A stretch of 64,000 bases of DNA from Acidovorax sp. GBBC 1281 (GCF_028473645.1 NZ_CP097269.1:566001-630000), one strand, 5' to 3'. Positions 17,079 through 26,521 are shown, counted from the stretch's first letter. Program-made: numbers and translations. The notes: generated by a model not told the origin, from the letters alone.

Positions 17079-18290
17079 CATCTGGTGGTGCTGTGGGCGC
17101 CCGGCGGGCAGAACCGGCCCTACAAAGTGCCGGAAGCGGTGACGGCCAGGCACAAGGTCTGGTACCCCTATATCCGCCGCTACAGCAGCACCGTGCAGGC
17201 CAAGGGCGAGGCGGAGCAGGAGCTGCTGAGCCTGACGGCCAAAGTGCCCTGGGACGACCGGTTTTGTCAGGCAACCACGGTGGCTTCGCTGTCCAAGCCG
17301 TTGATGCAGGCATTCCTGCAGGAGGTGGACAGTGCCTTGGCCGCTGATGCGGCCGACCTGTCGGTCGAAGCGCTGGGCCGGCAGATGAATGTGGTGGGCG
17401 GGCCTGCCGAGTCGCCCTGGCCCAAGAACGTGGGGCTGCTGTTCTTCAACGAGGCACCCACGGATTTCTTTCCGGGCGCACAGGTGGATGTGGTGGCGTT
17501 TCCTCAAGGCACTGGCGGGGATGTCATCGTCGAGAAGTCTTTCCAGGGCCCGTTGTCGCGCATGGTTCGCGAGGCGCTCGATTACCTGCAGCGCAACTAC
17601 CTGCACGAAACGGTGGCCAAGCACCCCCAGCGGGCCGAGGCCACTCGGGCCTGGAATTTCCCGTTCGCGGCGGTGGAGGAGGCGTTGGTGAATGCGGTGT
17701 ACCACCGCACTTACGAGAGCCACGATCCGGTGGAGGTCCGCATCGGCCCGGATGAACTGGTGGTGCTGAGTTACCCGGGGCCGGATCGGTCGGTGCGGCT
17801 GGAGGATCTGCGGACAGGCCGTGCCGTCAGCCGGCGCTACCGCAACCGGCGCATCGGTGAGTTCCTCAAGGAGCTTCGGCTCACGGAAGGCCGCGCCACG
17901 GGCATCCCGAAAATTCTCAAGGCGATGCGTGCCAATGGATCACCGGAACCGGTGTTCGAAACCGACGACGAGCGGTTGTCGTTCGTGGTGCGATTGCCGG
18001 TGCACCCGCTGGCCCAACCAATCACCGCGGAAGTCGCCGCGGAAGTCACCGCGGAAGTCGCGAGGCTTCTCGGGGTTTTGCAGGGGGAGATGCCCCGTGC
18101 GTCGTTGATGGACGCCGTGGGCCTCAAGCATGCGGAGCATTTCCGCAAGGCCTACCTGCTGCCCGCTCTGGCCGCGGGCCTGGTGGAAAGGACCATGCCG
18201 GACAAGCCGAACAGCAAAAACCAGCGCTACCGGATCACGGCGTCAGGCACCCGCTGGCTTCGGCAGCATGCAGGCGAGCGCGTTGATTGA
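17079..18290 (+). pseudogene. 5'-truncated ATP-binding (Schlafen/AlbA_2-associated) protein gene
   Basis: The product matches the middle and end of a large ATP-binding family: HLVVLWAPGGQNRPYK, WNFPYAAVEEA-like WNFPFAAVEEALVNAVYH (HATPase N box), RNRRIGEFLKEL, EGRATGIPKIL and a C-terminal winged helix. Full-length relatives carry an N-terminal AlbA_2 (Schlafen-type) domain that is absent here. Similarity begins around 17079, only 25 bases after the AbrB stop, so the 5' end seems to have been deleted. Translation could restart at GTG 17085, giving 401 residues. A three-unit 12-base repeat (18024-18059) encodes AEV units in the linker. Probably a non-functional or partial gene. Confidence 0.6.
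18024..18059 (+). repeat. Three-copy 12-bp tandem repeat
   Basis: The unit is ACCGCGGAAGTC, present three times in a row; the second copy starts with G. It encodes Thr/Ala-Ala-Glu-Val units in the linker before the C-terminal winged helix of the ATP-binding protein. Relatives of this family often carry such repeats. Confidence 0.75.
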
Positions 18291-18367
18291 ACTGAAGCAA
18301 TAGGTCGCAGCTGGATGATGGCTCTAGATGGTCGACGGGCCATACAGGCCTTTTCACCTGCCAGCGG

Positions 18368-18655
18368 TCAGTGCACCACCACCGGGTTCTGCGCCAGCCC
18401 CACGTAGCCGTCCAGCGTGTCCTCGACTTCTTCCTGCGTGGGGGTGTCGCGCTGCCAGGCCAGGATCTGCTGCTGGAACATTTCGGCCCACGAGCCGTCC
18501 AGGTACACCTCCTTGCCGGAGCGCTTGTCCACGATTTCGAAGCCGTGGCGCGCCAACTGGGGCGGGGTGGGCCAGCCTTTGGGGGCGCCGTCCGCCGCGG
18601 CATCCGGCTGCATGTGGACCACCACGAAGGTTTCGGAGTCATAGAGCATGTGCAT
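18368..18655 (-). CDS. DUF3567 family protein
   Basis: This 95-residue protein begins MHMLYDSETFVVVHMQPD and contains GFEIVDKRSGKEVYLDGSWA and a C-terminal YVGLAQNPVVVH. That is the DUF3567 pattern common in Burkholderiales. The function is unknown; it has no signal peptide or membrane segment. It is convergent with the truncated ATP-binding gene and stands alone. Confidence 0.8.
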   Translation of the reverse strand: MHMLYDSETFVVVHMQPDAAADGAPKGWPTPPQLARHGFEIVDKRSGKEVYLDGSWAEMFQQQILAWQRDTPTQEEVEDTLDGYVGLAQNPVVVH

Positions 18656-18878
18656 GGTGTTCCTCTGTCGGTGTATTGCTGTCAGATGGCCACCCAGGTC
18701 GCTAAGTTCAAGCCCTGGCGCTTTCGGCGGTCGGTGAAAACCCGCCGGCTGCGTGAAAACAGTATTTCATGAATCCTGTGCGCGGACGGCCTGATCCGCG
18801 AAGTAACCGCACTGTCCCACGCCCATGTGGGCGAAACCGCACAGGTTCTCGGGCGGTTCGCCGCGCCGCAAGCCGCGA

Positions 18879-20087
18879 TCAGGGCGGCGCGTTGGCGCTC
18901 AGGCGCAGGTCGGCGAAGTCGCCGTTGGACTGCGTGATGCGGATGCGCGCCGGCAGAAAGCCCAGCGACGGCGCAAGCCACAGCTCGGCCTTCTGGTCGT
19001 ATTCCTTGCGCGGCAGGCGCTGCAGCTTGAGCGCGGGGGTGGCGCCGCGGGGCAGGTCCAGCATCTCGGTGCCTTCCACGGTGAAGGTCCAGCGGTCGGC
19101 GTAGCGCGCGCCCACGGTGGTCAGGGTGATCTGGGTGCCGTCGGGGTAGCGCTCGGGGGCGGCGGCCAGCAGGGCGCCCAGCTGGATGAACACGCTCAGG
19201 CGGTCCTGTGCGCCGGCGCCGATGGCGGCCTGCGGCGTGTTGGCGCTGAAGGTCACGCGCCCCTGGCCGAAGTTGAAATGAGCGGCTTGTTCGCTGCGGG
19301 CCTTGTCGCCGAAGCGTTCCGGCTGCAGGCCGCTGGCGGTCACCTGGCCGGTGCTGGTCTGCGAGCGTGCGCCGATCAGGAAGGCCTTGATCTCCTGCCG
19401 GGCTTCGTAGCGGGCGCCGTCGTGGCGCCACAGCAGTTCGGCGCTGGCGCGGTAGTTGAACTTCTTGGCCTGGCCGCTCACCTCGAACTCCAGGCGCACC
19501 GGATCGGGCAGGCGCGCGGGCGGTGGCGTGGTGCTGGCGGTGTTGGCGCCAGCGCCGGGCGGTCGGATGTCCACGCCGGCGCTGCTGTCCTGGGCGCTGT
19601 CGGTGGGGGCCGATGCCGCGGCGGTCGGTGGGGCGGTCGGGGCCGAAGCCGTTGGCGCGGGCGGCGTGGCCGCCTCGGCGGTGGCAGCCTCTGCCGTGGC
19701 ATCTGCGGCCGGGGCCATGGCGGTGGTTTCCGCGGGGGAGGCCGCCGGGGCCGGGCCATCGCCGCCCGGCGGCGGTTCGGCGGCCTGCGCCGTGGGCTCC
19801 GGTGCCGCCGGTGGGGCGGCGGCCGGCTGGCGCGCGGGGGCGGGCCGGGGCCGGGGTTTGGCGGCTGCGGCCGGGCGGAGCGGCGGTGCAGGCGCCGGGG
19901 CGGCTTCGGCCGGCGGCGGCGCGGCGGGCGGCTCAGGTGGGGGCGGTGGCGCCACGGTGCGGGTGTGGAAGGCCATGCGCACCGGCGCGCCGCGATCCTG
20001 TCCGCCGCCCAGGGGCAGGCCCACCAGCACCCAGGCGTGCACGGCCAGCACCAGCAGGGTCAGCAGGACGAGGACGCGGCGCGGCAT
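18879..20087 (-). CDS. DUF3108 domain protein, membrane-anchored with a long Pro/Ala-rich linker
   Basis: This 402-residue protein has an N-terminal transmembrane segment (RRVLVLLTLLVLAVHAWVLV). About 130 residues of proline/alanine-rich low-complexity sequence follow, then a C-terminal DUF3108 domain (LEFEVSGQAKKFNYRASAEL, GVDIRPPG before it, WTFTVEGTEML and LPARIRITQSNGDFADLRLS). DUF3108 domains are periplasmic and predicted to be beta-rich; the linker would span the periplasm. The function is unknown. ATG 20087 is chosen because the hydrophobic anchor begins right after it; the frame is open a little further upstream. It lies downstream of the IclR regulator on the same strand. Confidence 0.8.
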   Translation of the reverse strand: MPRRVLVLLTLLVLAVHAWVLVGLPLGGGQDRGAPVRMAFHTRTVAPPPPPEPPAAPPPAEAAPAPAPPLRPAAAAKPRPRPAPARQPAAAPPAAPEPTAQAAEPPPGGDGPAPAASPAETTAMAPAADATAEAATAEAATPPAPTASAPTAPPTAAASAPTDSAQDSSAGVDIRPPGAGANTASTTPPPARLPDPVRLEFEVSGQAKKFNYRASAELLWRHDGARYEARQEIKAFLIGARSQTSTGQVTASGLQPERFGDKARSEQAAHFNFGQGRVTFSANTPQAAIGAGAQDRLSVFIQLGALLAAAPERYPDGTQITLTTVGARYADRWTFTVEGTEMLDLPRGATPALKLQRLPRKEYDQKAELWLAPSLGFLPARIRITQSNGDFADLRLSANAPP

Positions 20088-20177
20088 GGGTTCAGTGTCC
20101 GGACGGCAGCATCGTCGCGGCGGTGGCCGGACGCCGGCCTGCACCGCCGGCGTGGCCCGCACGTGGCCCCGGCCCGC

Positions 20178-20966
20178 TCATGCGCAACCGTGGCCCAGGT
20201 CGCGCGACAGCGCCTGGGCGGCGGCGCGCAGCGGCGCGTCGATGGCGCCGCCCCAGGCGGGATCGAACGTGGCGATCGAGCCCAGCGTGGTGATGCCCAG
20301 GGCCAGGTGCCCGTCGGCGTCGAACACCGGGGCGCAGAACGCGACGATGCCCGGCAGCAGGGTGTCCACCACGCGGGCCGCGCCGCGCTCGCGCACCTCG
20401 GCCAGCAGGGCGTCGACGGCGGCGGCGTCGGTGGGCAGATCGGTGCGGCCCAGCTTGGCGGCGTGGGCCAGCTCTTCCTGAAGCAGCGCGGCCGTGGCCT
20501 CGCGCGGCAGATGGGCGCAAAAGCAGCGGCCGGTGGCGGAGGCCAGCAGCGGCATGACGTCGCCCAGGCGCAGGTTGGCGGTCACGGCCTGGGGCGATTC
20601 CTCCCAGTGCACGATGGTCGGGCCGCGGTTGCCCCACACGGCCAGCGCCAGGGTGTGGCCGATGGTGTCCATCAGCGCGGGCATGCGCTCGCGCGCCAGG
20701 CGCATCGCATCGAGCCGCGCGAGCGAGGCCAGGCCCAGCTTGAGGGCGGCCGGTCCCAGGTCGTAGCGTGCGGTGCCCGGGTCCTGCGCCACCAGCCCCA
20801 GGCGCTGGAAACTCACGAGGTAGCGGTGCGCCTTGGCGGCGCTCATGCCGGCCGTGGCCGCGAGGTCCTTGAGCATCAGCGGTCCGCGCGACCGGGTCAG
20901 CCCCTCCAGCAGGGCGAAGCCGACTTCCACCGACTGTATGCCTGCCCGTTCCTTGTCCATCTGCAC
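20178..20966 (-). CDS. IclR-family transcriptional regulator
   Basis: This 262-residue protein has an N-terminal winged HTH (SVEVGFALLEGLTRS, LAATAGMSAAKAHRYLVSF) and a C-terminal IclR effector domain (LGLASLARLDAMRLARE, HTLALAVWGNRGPTIVHW, ATGRCFCAHLPREATAAL, GIVAFCAPVFDADGHLALG). It is divergent from a fumarylacetoacetate-hydrolase-type gene, with a 16-base palindrome in between, so it probably controls that gene in response to an aromatic or organic-acid metabolite. GTG 20966 has GGAA at suitable spacing; ATG 20960 is an equal alternative. Confidence 0.9.
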   Translation of the reverse strand: MQMDKERAGIQSVEVGFALLEGLTRSRGPLMLKDLAATAGMSAAKAHRYLVSFQRLGLVAQDPGTARYDLGPAALKLGLASLARLDAMRLARERMPALMDTIGHTLALAVWGNRGPTIVHWEESPQAVTANLRLGDVMPLLASATGRCFCAHLPREATAALLQEELAHAAKLGRTDLPTDAAAVDALLAEVRERGAARVVDTLLPGIVAFCAPVFDADGHLALGITTLGSIATFDPAWGGAIDAPLRAAAQALSRDLGHGCA

Positions 20967-20989
20967 TAGAATTTCCAGAGTTTTGTTTA

Positions 20990-21005
20990 GTTAAATCAAT
21001 TTAAC
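20990..21005. promoter_or_regulatory. Candidate IclR operator
   Basis: GTTAAATCAATTTAAC is a perfect seven-base inverted repeat with a two-base centre. It lies in the 101-base gap between the IclR gene and the divergent hydrolase gene. The size and place fit an IclR operator. It is inferred from symmetry. Confidence 0.55.
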
Positions 21006-21067
21006 CATTCGTAATTCGTGCCGGGCACCCGCCGCCGGTGCGTTGGAAGACAAGAGGTCTGAGCCCC

Positions 21068-22075
21068 ATGAAACTCGCCACCTACAAAGATGGTTCCCGC
21101 GACGGCCAGCTGGTCGTCGTCTCCCGCGACCTGAGCACGGCCCATTATGCGACCGGCATCGCGAGCCGCCTGCAGCAGGTGCTGGACGACTGGGGCTTCC
21201 TGTCGCCCCAACTGCAGGACCTGTACGACCAGCTCAACGCCGGCCGCGCCCCGCACGCGTTTCCCTTCGATCCCGCCCAGTGCATGGCCCCGCTGCCGCG
21301 CGCCTACCAGTGGGCGGACGGCTCCGCCTACATCAACCACGTCGAACTGGTGCGAAAAGCGCGCAACTCCGAGGTGCCCGAGAGCTTCTACACCGACCCG
21401 CTGATGTACCAGGGCGGCAGCGACGACTTCATCGGCCCGCGCGACGACGTGGTCGTGCCGAGCGAGGCCATGGGCATCGACTTCGAGGCCGAGATCGCCG
21501 TCGTCACCGGCGACGTGAAGATGGGCACCACGCCCGAGCAGGCGCTGGACGGCATCCGCCTGGTCATGCTGGCCAACGACGTCTCGCTGCGCAACCTCAT
21601 CCCGGCCGAACTGGCCAAGGGCTTCGGCTTCTTCCAGTCCAAGCCCGCCACCGCGTTCAGCCCGGTCGCCATCACGCTCGACGAACTGGGCGACGCCTGG
21701 GACCAGGGCCGCGTGAACCTCACGCTGCAATCGACCTGGAACGGCCGCAAGGTCGGCATGTGCGATGCCGGCCCCGAGATGACCTTCCACTTCGGCCAGC
21801 TCATCGCCCACGTGGCCAAGACGCGCAACGTGCGCGCGGGCTCCATCATCGGCAGCGGCACGGTCAGCAACCGCGGCGTGGAGCAGAACGGCCGCACCGA
21901 GTGGCCCAAGGGCTACAGTTGCATCGCCGAAAAGCGCTGCATCGAGACCATCCAGGACGGCAAGCCCTCCACCGAGTTCATGAAGTTCGGCGACACCATC
22001 CGCATCGAGATGAAGAACAAGGCTGGCCAGAGCCTGTTCGGCGCCATCGACCAGAACATCGCGGCCCCGCAATGA
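21068..22075 (+). CDS. Fumarylacetoacetate hydrolase-family protein
   Basis: This 335-residue protein has the FAH fold. Metal-binding acidic residues lie in GIDFEAEIAVVTGDV and in VMLANDVSLRNL; GFGFFQSKPATAFSPVAIT and GSIIGSGTVSNRG are family motifs. Members hydrolyse or decarboxylate acylpyruvate-type products of aromatic degradation. The exact substrate cannot be told. ATG 21068 follows the usual MKLATYKDGSRDG start. Control by the divergent IclR regulator is likely. Its stop overlaps the start of the TraB-family gene. Confidence 0.88.
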   Translation: MKLATYKDGSRDGQLVVVSRDLSTAHYATGIASRLQQVLDDWGFLSPQLQDLYDQLNAGRAPHAFPFDPAQCMAPLPRAYQWADGSAYINHVELVRKARNSEVPESFYTDPLMYQGGSDDFIGPRDDVVVPSEAMGIDFEAEIAVVTGDVKMGTTPEQALDGIRLVMLANDVSLRNLIPAELAKGFGFFQSKPATAFSPVAITLDELGDAWDQGRVNLTLQSTWNGRKVGMCDAGPEMTFHFGQLIAHVAKTRNVRAGSIIGSGTVSNRGVEQNGRTEWPKGYSCIAEKRCIETIQDGKPSTEFMKFGDTIRIEMKNKAGQSLFGAIDQNIAAPQ

Positions 22076-23169
22076 CGACCCGCGCGGGGCTGGCCCGGCT
22101 CGCGCTGGCGGCGTGGCTGTTGCTGCCGGGCGCCTTGCTGGCGCAGCAGGCGCCGGCCATGGCCGCGCCAGCCGCTGCCCCCGCGAGTGCCGCCAGTGAC
22201 GATGGCCGCGGTGCCCCGCGCTCCTGCCCGCCGGAGGCGGCCCCCTTCGATCCGGCCGAGATGCCGCAGGCCCTGCGCCACGCGCGCGACCGCGGCCTGC
22301 TGTGGCGCATCGACAAGGACGGGCGCACCAGCTGGCTCTACGGCACCGTGCACGCGGCCGAGCGCGGCTGGATGTTCCCCGGCCCGACGGTGCGCGCGGC
22401 CGTGATGGCCTCGGACCGCGTGGCGCTCGAACTCGACCTGCTGGACCCGGCCGTGATGCAGGCCCTGCAGGCGGCCATGGTGGCCCCGCCCGGTGCGCCC
22501 CCGCTTCCGCCGGCCCTGGCCGCCCGCCTCGCCGCCCAGGTGGATGCCGCCTGCCTGGCGCCGGCGATCGCCCGCCTGCGGCCCGAGCTGCAGGCCGTGA
22601 CGCTCGTGGGGCAGTCGGCGCGCCGCTCGGGCGTGGACCTGGCCTACGGCATCGACGCCGTCATCGCCGGCATGGCCCGCGCGACGGCCAAGCCCATCGT
22701 GGCGCTGGAAACCCCCGAGCAGCAGATCCGCCTGCTGGCCTCCGACGACCCGGTCCGCACCGCGGCCGCCGTGGGGGCGGCGCTCGACCAACTCGAAGGC
22801 GGGCAGGCGCAACGCTCCATTACCCTGCTCACCCGGGCCTGGTCCGACGGGCGCCTGAACGTGCTGCAGACCTATTCGCAATGGTGCGAGTGCCTCGCCA
22901 GCGAGGCCGAGCAGGCCGAATACCGGCAGATGGTGGACGCCCGCAACCCCGGCATGGCCCGCGGCATCGCCGCCGCCCATGACGCCGGGCACCGCGTGTT
23001 CGCCGCCGTGGGCGCGCTGCACATGGCGGGCCCCCAGGGGCTGCCGGCCCTGATGGCGCAGCAGGGCTTTCGCGTGCAGCGCGTGGTGTTCCCCGCGCCG
23101 GTGCCGCAAGCCGCACCGCCTCGCGGGGCTGGAAATGATTCCAAGCCAGATCAGGCCCCAGCGCAATGA
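22072..23169 (+). CDS. TraB/GumN-family secreted protein
   Basis: This 365-residue protein has a signal peptide (ARLALAAWLLLPGALLAQQ) and a TraB/GumN domain with LLWRIDKDGRTSWLYGTVHAA, VALELDLLDPAVM, and the C-terminal GHRVFAAVGALHMAG. The last contains the conserved GxxH-type motif of this fold (here GALHMAG). Members are thought to be metal-dependent proteases related to erythromycin esterase and ChaN. The ATG overlaps the stop of the upstream hydrolase gene (ATGA), so the two are co-translated. The physiological role is unknown. Confidence 0.85.
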   Translation: MTTRAGLARLALAAWLLLPGALLAQQAPAMAAPAAAPASAASDDGRGAPRSCPPEAAPFDPAEMPQALRHARDRGLLWRIDKDGRTSWLYGTVHAAERGWMFPGPTVRAAVMASDRVALELDLLDPAVMQALQAAMVAPPGAPPLPPALAARLAAQVDAACLAPAIARLRPELQAVTLVGQSARRSGVDLAYGIDAVIAGMARATAKPIVALETPEQQIRLLASDDPVRTAAAVGAALDQLEGGQAQRSITLLTRAWSDGRLNVLQTYSQWCECLASEAEQAEYRQMVDARNPGMARGIAAAHDAGHRVFAAVGALHMAGPQGLPALMAQQGFRVQRVVFPAPVPQAAPPRGAGNDSKPDQAPAQ

Positions 23170-23171
23170 AA

Positions 23172-23207
23172 TCTAGGGCATATCGCTATCAAATCAGTAG
23201 CAAATAG
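23172..23207 (-). repeat. Intergenic hairpin repeat, copy 3
   Basis: In minus-strand reading, GCTACTGATTTGATAGC is followed by GATATGCCCTAG. This matches the copy at 4653 apart from the hairpin loop and one arm base. It follows the TraB-family gene and precedes the Bug-protein gene. Confidence 0.55.
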
Positions 23208-23271
23208 AAAAACACGGATGCCCACCGGCGCATCCCTTTCCCCCGACCATCCCCTTGAAGGAGACAAAACC

Positions 23272-24261
23272 ATGCACCGCAGAACCCTGCTCAAAAACGC
23301 CCTGGCCGCCGCTGGCGCCACCGCCGGCGCCGCCGTGCCCTGGGCGGCCCAGGCCCAGTCCGACTACCCCAGCCAGCCGATCCGTTGGGTCGTGCCGTAC
23401 CCGGCCGGCGGCGGTACCGACGTGCTGGCGCGCACCGTGGCCGAAGCCCTGCGCGGCCCGCTGGGCCAGCAGATCGTGGTGGACAACCGGCCCGGCGCTT
23501 CCACCAACATCGGCGCGCAGATGGTCGCTACCGCCAAGCCCGACGGCTACACGCTCATGTCGGCCGACAACGCCCTGCTGGCCTACAACGAGCACCTGTT
23601 CAGCAAGCTGCCGTTCAGCCCGGAAAAGGACTTCACCTACATCGCCGGCCTGAGCCGCTTTCCGCTCGCGCTGGTGGTGCACCCGGCCTTCGAGGCCAAG
23701 ACCGTCAAGGACCTGCTGGCCTACGCGCGCGCCAACCCGGGCAAGCTCAACTACGCCTCGCCGGGCAACGGCTCGCCGCACCACCTGGCGATGGAGATGT
23801 TCAAGAACCGCACGCAGACCTTCCTGACCCACATCCCTTACCGCGGCGCCGCGCCTGCGCTGCAGGACGTGATGGGCGGGCAGGTGCCCTGCATGTTCCT
23901 CGACCTGGCCGCCGGCCTGCCGGTGATCCAGGCCGGCAAGGTGCGGGCGCTCGCCATCGGCTCGGCCAAGCGCGTGCCCGGCCTGCCCGACGTGCCCACG
24001 CTGGCCGAGGCCGGCGTGCCCAACACCGAGGTCTATGCCTTCCAGGGCGTGCTCGGCCCCGCAGGCCTGCCGCCTGCGCTGGTGACCCGCCTCAACACCG
24101 AGGTCAACAAGGCCCTGGCCAGCCCGCCGGTGGTCAAGCGCATGCAGGACTTCGGCATGGAGCCCCTGGGCGGCACGCCCGAGCAGTTCCGCGCGATGGC
24201 CCGCGCGGAGGCCAAGCGGTGGGGGGAGATCATCAAGGCGGCGGGGGTGAAGCTGGATTGA
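23272..24261 (+). CDS. Bug-family tripartite tricarboxylate transporter substrate-binding protein
   Basis: This 329-residue periplasmic binding protein has a signal peptide starting MHRRTLLKNALAAAG, with a twin-arginine-like pair. Bug motifs are YPSQPIRWVVPYPAGGGTDV, LGQQIVVDNRPGASTNIGA and VPNTEVYAFQGVLGPAGLP. Bug proteins bind small carboxylates for TctAB-type transporters, but there is no transporter gene nearby, which is usual for these large paralogue families. GAAGGAG precedes the ATG. The neighbouring hydrolase gene hints at an aromatic or dicarboxylic acid ligand, which is a guess. Confidence 0.9.
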   Translation: MHRRTLLKNALAAAGATAGAAVPWAAQAQSDYPSQPIRWVVPYPAGGGTDVLARTVAEALRGPLGQQIVVDNRPGASTNIGAQMVATAKPDGYTLMSADNALLAYNEHLFSKLPFSPEKDFTYIAGLSRFPLALVVHPAFEAKTVKDLLAYARANPGKLNYASPGNGSPHHLAMEMFKNRTQTFLTHIPYRGAAPALQDVMGGQVPCMFLDLAAGLPVIQAGKVRALAIGSAKRVPGLPDVPTLAEAGVPNTEVYAFQGVLGPAGLPPALVTRLNTEVNKALASPPVVKRMQDFGMEPLGGTPEQFRAMARAEAKRWGEIIKAAGVKLD

Positions 24262-24380
24262 GGGCGGCGCCGATCGCGGCGGGTGCCCAGCGACGCGTGG
24301 GCGTTCGCATGGGCAAGGGGTGAATCCGGCAACGGGGCGGCACTTAAACTGCGCCCTTTCTTTTTTGACGCCGCTTCGCC

Positions 24381-24950
24381 ATGCATTCGATATCTCGCCA
24401 GCGCCCCGCCACCGAATCCCGGCTGGCATGGCTTCGCGCAGGTCGGTCCATCTTGGCGACCGCTGCGTTGGTGGGGTTCGGTGCCGGTCCGGCAGGTGCT
24501 GCACCGCAGGCTTTCCCGGTCCTCGTCGATGCCGCCTTCTCGAAACCGGCGGCTGGCCACATCGCTTCGGCCGACACTTTGCAGGCGTTCCTGCGCCAGC
24601 TCCACCGCAACCGGCACGAAAACCGGTTCTGCTTCGTGCAGGAGCGGCTGCCCCCTGACGCCGCGCATCCCACAGAGCGCGACACGATCTGGATGGTGTG
24701 GACCACGGGGGCCAGGATTTACACCTTCACAAACTACCCTGGCGGGTCGCGCGAAGATCCCAACAGCGAGGCCGCAGGGCTGGCGCACTCCAACCCCGTC
24801 CATTGGAAGACCGACGTCGTGGCCGACGAGGACGCGGTGGGCGGCAGCACTTACCTCGTGACCCGGGTCTGGGTAGACCGCATCCGGCAGGCGTGCCGGC
24901 GCATGGGCGTCGCCGTCCGGGTGTCGCGTTTCCCAGCGGTCGTGCGGTAG
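24381..24950 (+). CDS. Hypothetical secreted protein
   Basis: This 189-residue protein is not recognised. It has a probable signal peptide (LATAALVGFGAGPAGA, cleavage after AGA near residue 40). The mature part is mixed alpha/beta with ENRFCFVQERLPPDA, DTIWMVWTTGARIYTF and a C-terminal YLVTRVWVDRIRQACRR. Two cysteines could form a disulphide. It stands alone between the Bug gene and the alcohol dehydrogenase gene. The coding call rests on codon use, the signal peptide and a clean open frame. Confidence 0.6.
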   Translation: MHSISRQRPATESRLAWLRAGRSILATAALVGFGAGPAGAAPQAFPVLVDAAFSKPAAGHIASADTLQAFLRQLHRNRHENRFCFVQERLPPDAAHPTERDTIWMVWTTGARIYTFTNYPGGSREDPNSEAAGLAHSNPVHWKTDVVADEDAVGGSTYLVTRVWVDRIRQACRRMGVAVRVSRFPAVVR

Positions 24951-25176
24951 CGCTGGCGACCCAGGCAGGCATACCCCGATCCTGGCCGGGCCGCGGCGAG
25001 CGCCAGTGCCACTGGATGCTTTACAAACGGGCGTTCGCCCCCACCTCCGGTAGATTGCCGCGCCAGGAGAGACGGAGCGGCTCCTTGACCGTCCGCAGGC
25101 CGGGACGGCGGCCCTGCTCCGGCGCCTGGCGCACCACGCCAACCCATAACTTTCCCCCCTCTGGAGAAAAACCCCC

Positions 25177-26340
25177 ATGCTGAATTTCGACTTCCACAAC
25201 CCCACGCACATCGCCTTCGGAAAAGGCCGCATCGCCGACCTGGACCGGCTGGTGCCGGCACAGGCCAAGGTGCTGATCCTGGTGGGCGGCGCCAGCGCCG
25301 AGAAGACCGGCACGCTGGCCGAAGTGCGGGCGGCGCTGGGGGCCCGGCAGCACGCCACGTTCGCGGGCATCGAGCCCAATCCGAGCTATGAAACCTCGAT
25401 GAACGCCGTGGCGCAGATCCGCGAGGGTGGGTTCGACTTCCTGCTGGCGGTGGGCGGCGGCTCGGTGATCGATGCGGTGAAGTTCATCGCCGCGGCCGTG
25501 CCGTTCGAGGCCGGCGACCCGTGGGCCATCCTGGAAAAGCGCGGCGGCAACGTGGCCCGCGCGCTGCCGTTCGGCGCGGTGCTCACCCTGCCCGCCACGG
25601 GCTCCGAGATGAACAACGGCGGCGTGATCACGCACCGCGCCAAGGGCTCCAAGCTGGCCTTCGGCAGCCCGCACACCTATCCGGTGTTCTCGGTGCTCGA
25701 CCCCACCAAGACCTACACGCTGCCGCCGCAGCAACTGGCCAACGGCGTGGTCGATGCCTTCGTGCACACGGTGGAGCAGTACCTCACCTACCCCGTCAAC
25801 GGCGCGGTGCAGGACCGCTTCGCCGAGGGCATTTTGCAGACGCTGATCGAGATCGGGCCGCGCATCCTGGCCGCGCCCGAGCCGGTATACGACGACCGCG
25901 CCAACCTGATGTGGACGGCCACGCTGGCACTCAACGGCCTGATCGGCGCGGGCGTGCCGCAGGACTGGGCCACGCACATGATCGGCCACGAGATCACCGC
26001 GCTGCACGGCATCGACCATGCGCGCACGCTGGCCGTGGTGCTGCCGTCCCTGCTGCAGGCGCAGCGCGGTGCCAAGCGCGCCAAGCTGCTGCAGTACGGC
26101 GAGCGCGTGTGGGGCATTCGCACCGGCACCGAGGACGAGCGCATCGACGCGGCCATCGCCGCCACGCGCGATTTCTTCGAGCGCATGGGCATTCCCACCC
26201 GGCTGTCGGCCTACGGCGTGGGCGCGGACAGCGTGGCCACGCTGGTGGCGCAACTGGAGGCGCACGGCATGGTGCGGCTGGGCGAGCACCGCGACGTGAC
26301 GCCCGAGGTGAGCCGCCGCGTGCTCGAAGCGGCGCTCTGA
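25177..26340 (+). CDS. Iron-containing alcohol dehydrogenase, YqhD-like
   Basis: This 387-residue protein is a group III metal-dependent alcohol dehydrogenase. The nucleotide-binding motif is AVGGGSVIDAVKFIA. Metal ligands lie in GVVDAFVHTVEQYL (Asp and His) and MIGHEITALHGIDHARTLAVV (His and His). TLPATGSEMNNGGVI is the family signature, and the wording is closest to YqhD, an NADPH-dependent reductase of aldehydes. It likely detoxifies reactive aldehydes. The DJ-1/PfpI-family gene downstream fits that role. Confidence 0.92.
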   Translation: MLNFDFHNPTHIAFGKGRIADLDRLVPAQAKVLILVGGASAEKTGTLAEVRAALGARQHATFAGIEPNPSYETSMNAVAQIREGGFDFLLAVGGGSVIDAVKFIAAAVPFEAGDPWAILEKRGGNVARALPFGAVLTLPATGSEMNNGGVITHRAKGSKLAFGSPHTYPVFSVLDPTKTYTLPPQQLANGVVDAFVHTVEQYLTYPVNGAVQDRFAEGILQTLIEIGPRILAAPEPVYDDRANLMWTATLALNGLIGAGVPQDWATHMIGHEITALHGIDHARTLAVVLPSLLQAQRGAKRAKLLQYGERVWGIRTGTEDERIDAAIAATRDFFERMGIPTRLSAYGVGADSVATLVAQLEAHGMVRLGEHRDVTPEVSRRVLEAAL

Positions 26341-26521
26341 ACGGGCCCGGCAAGGCCCTGCCGACCCGCGGAGCGCGCGCCATAGGCGGCGGGCCACCGT
26401 TTGCGCCCGCGCCCGTTCTTCGCGGGCCCCCCTTCCATTCGGCGGTGCCGGCCCCATCTGGGGGCAGGCGCTTTCGCTGGCGCTTCTCCTCTTTTTCTGA
26501 TCTCCTTTTGAAAGCACCGCC

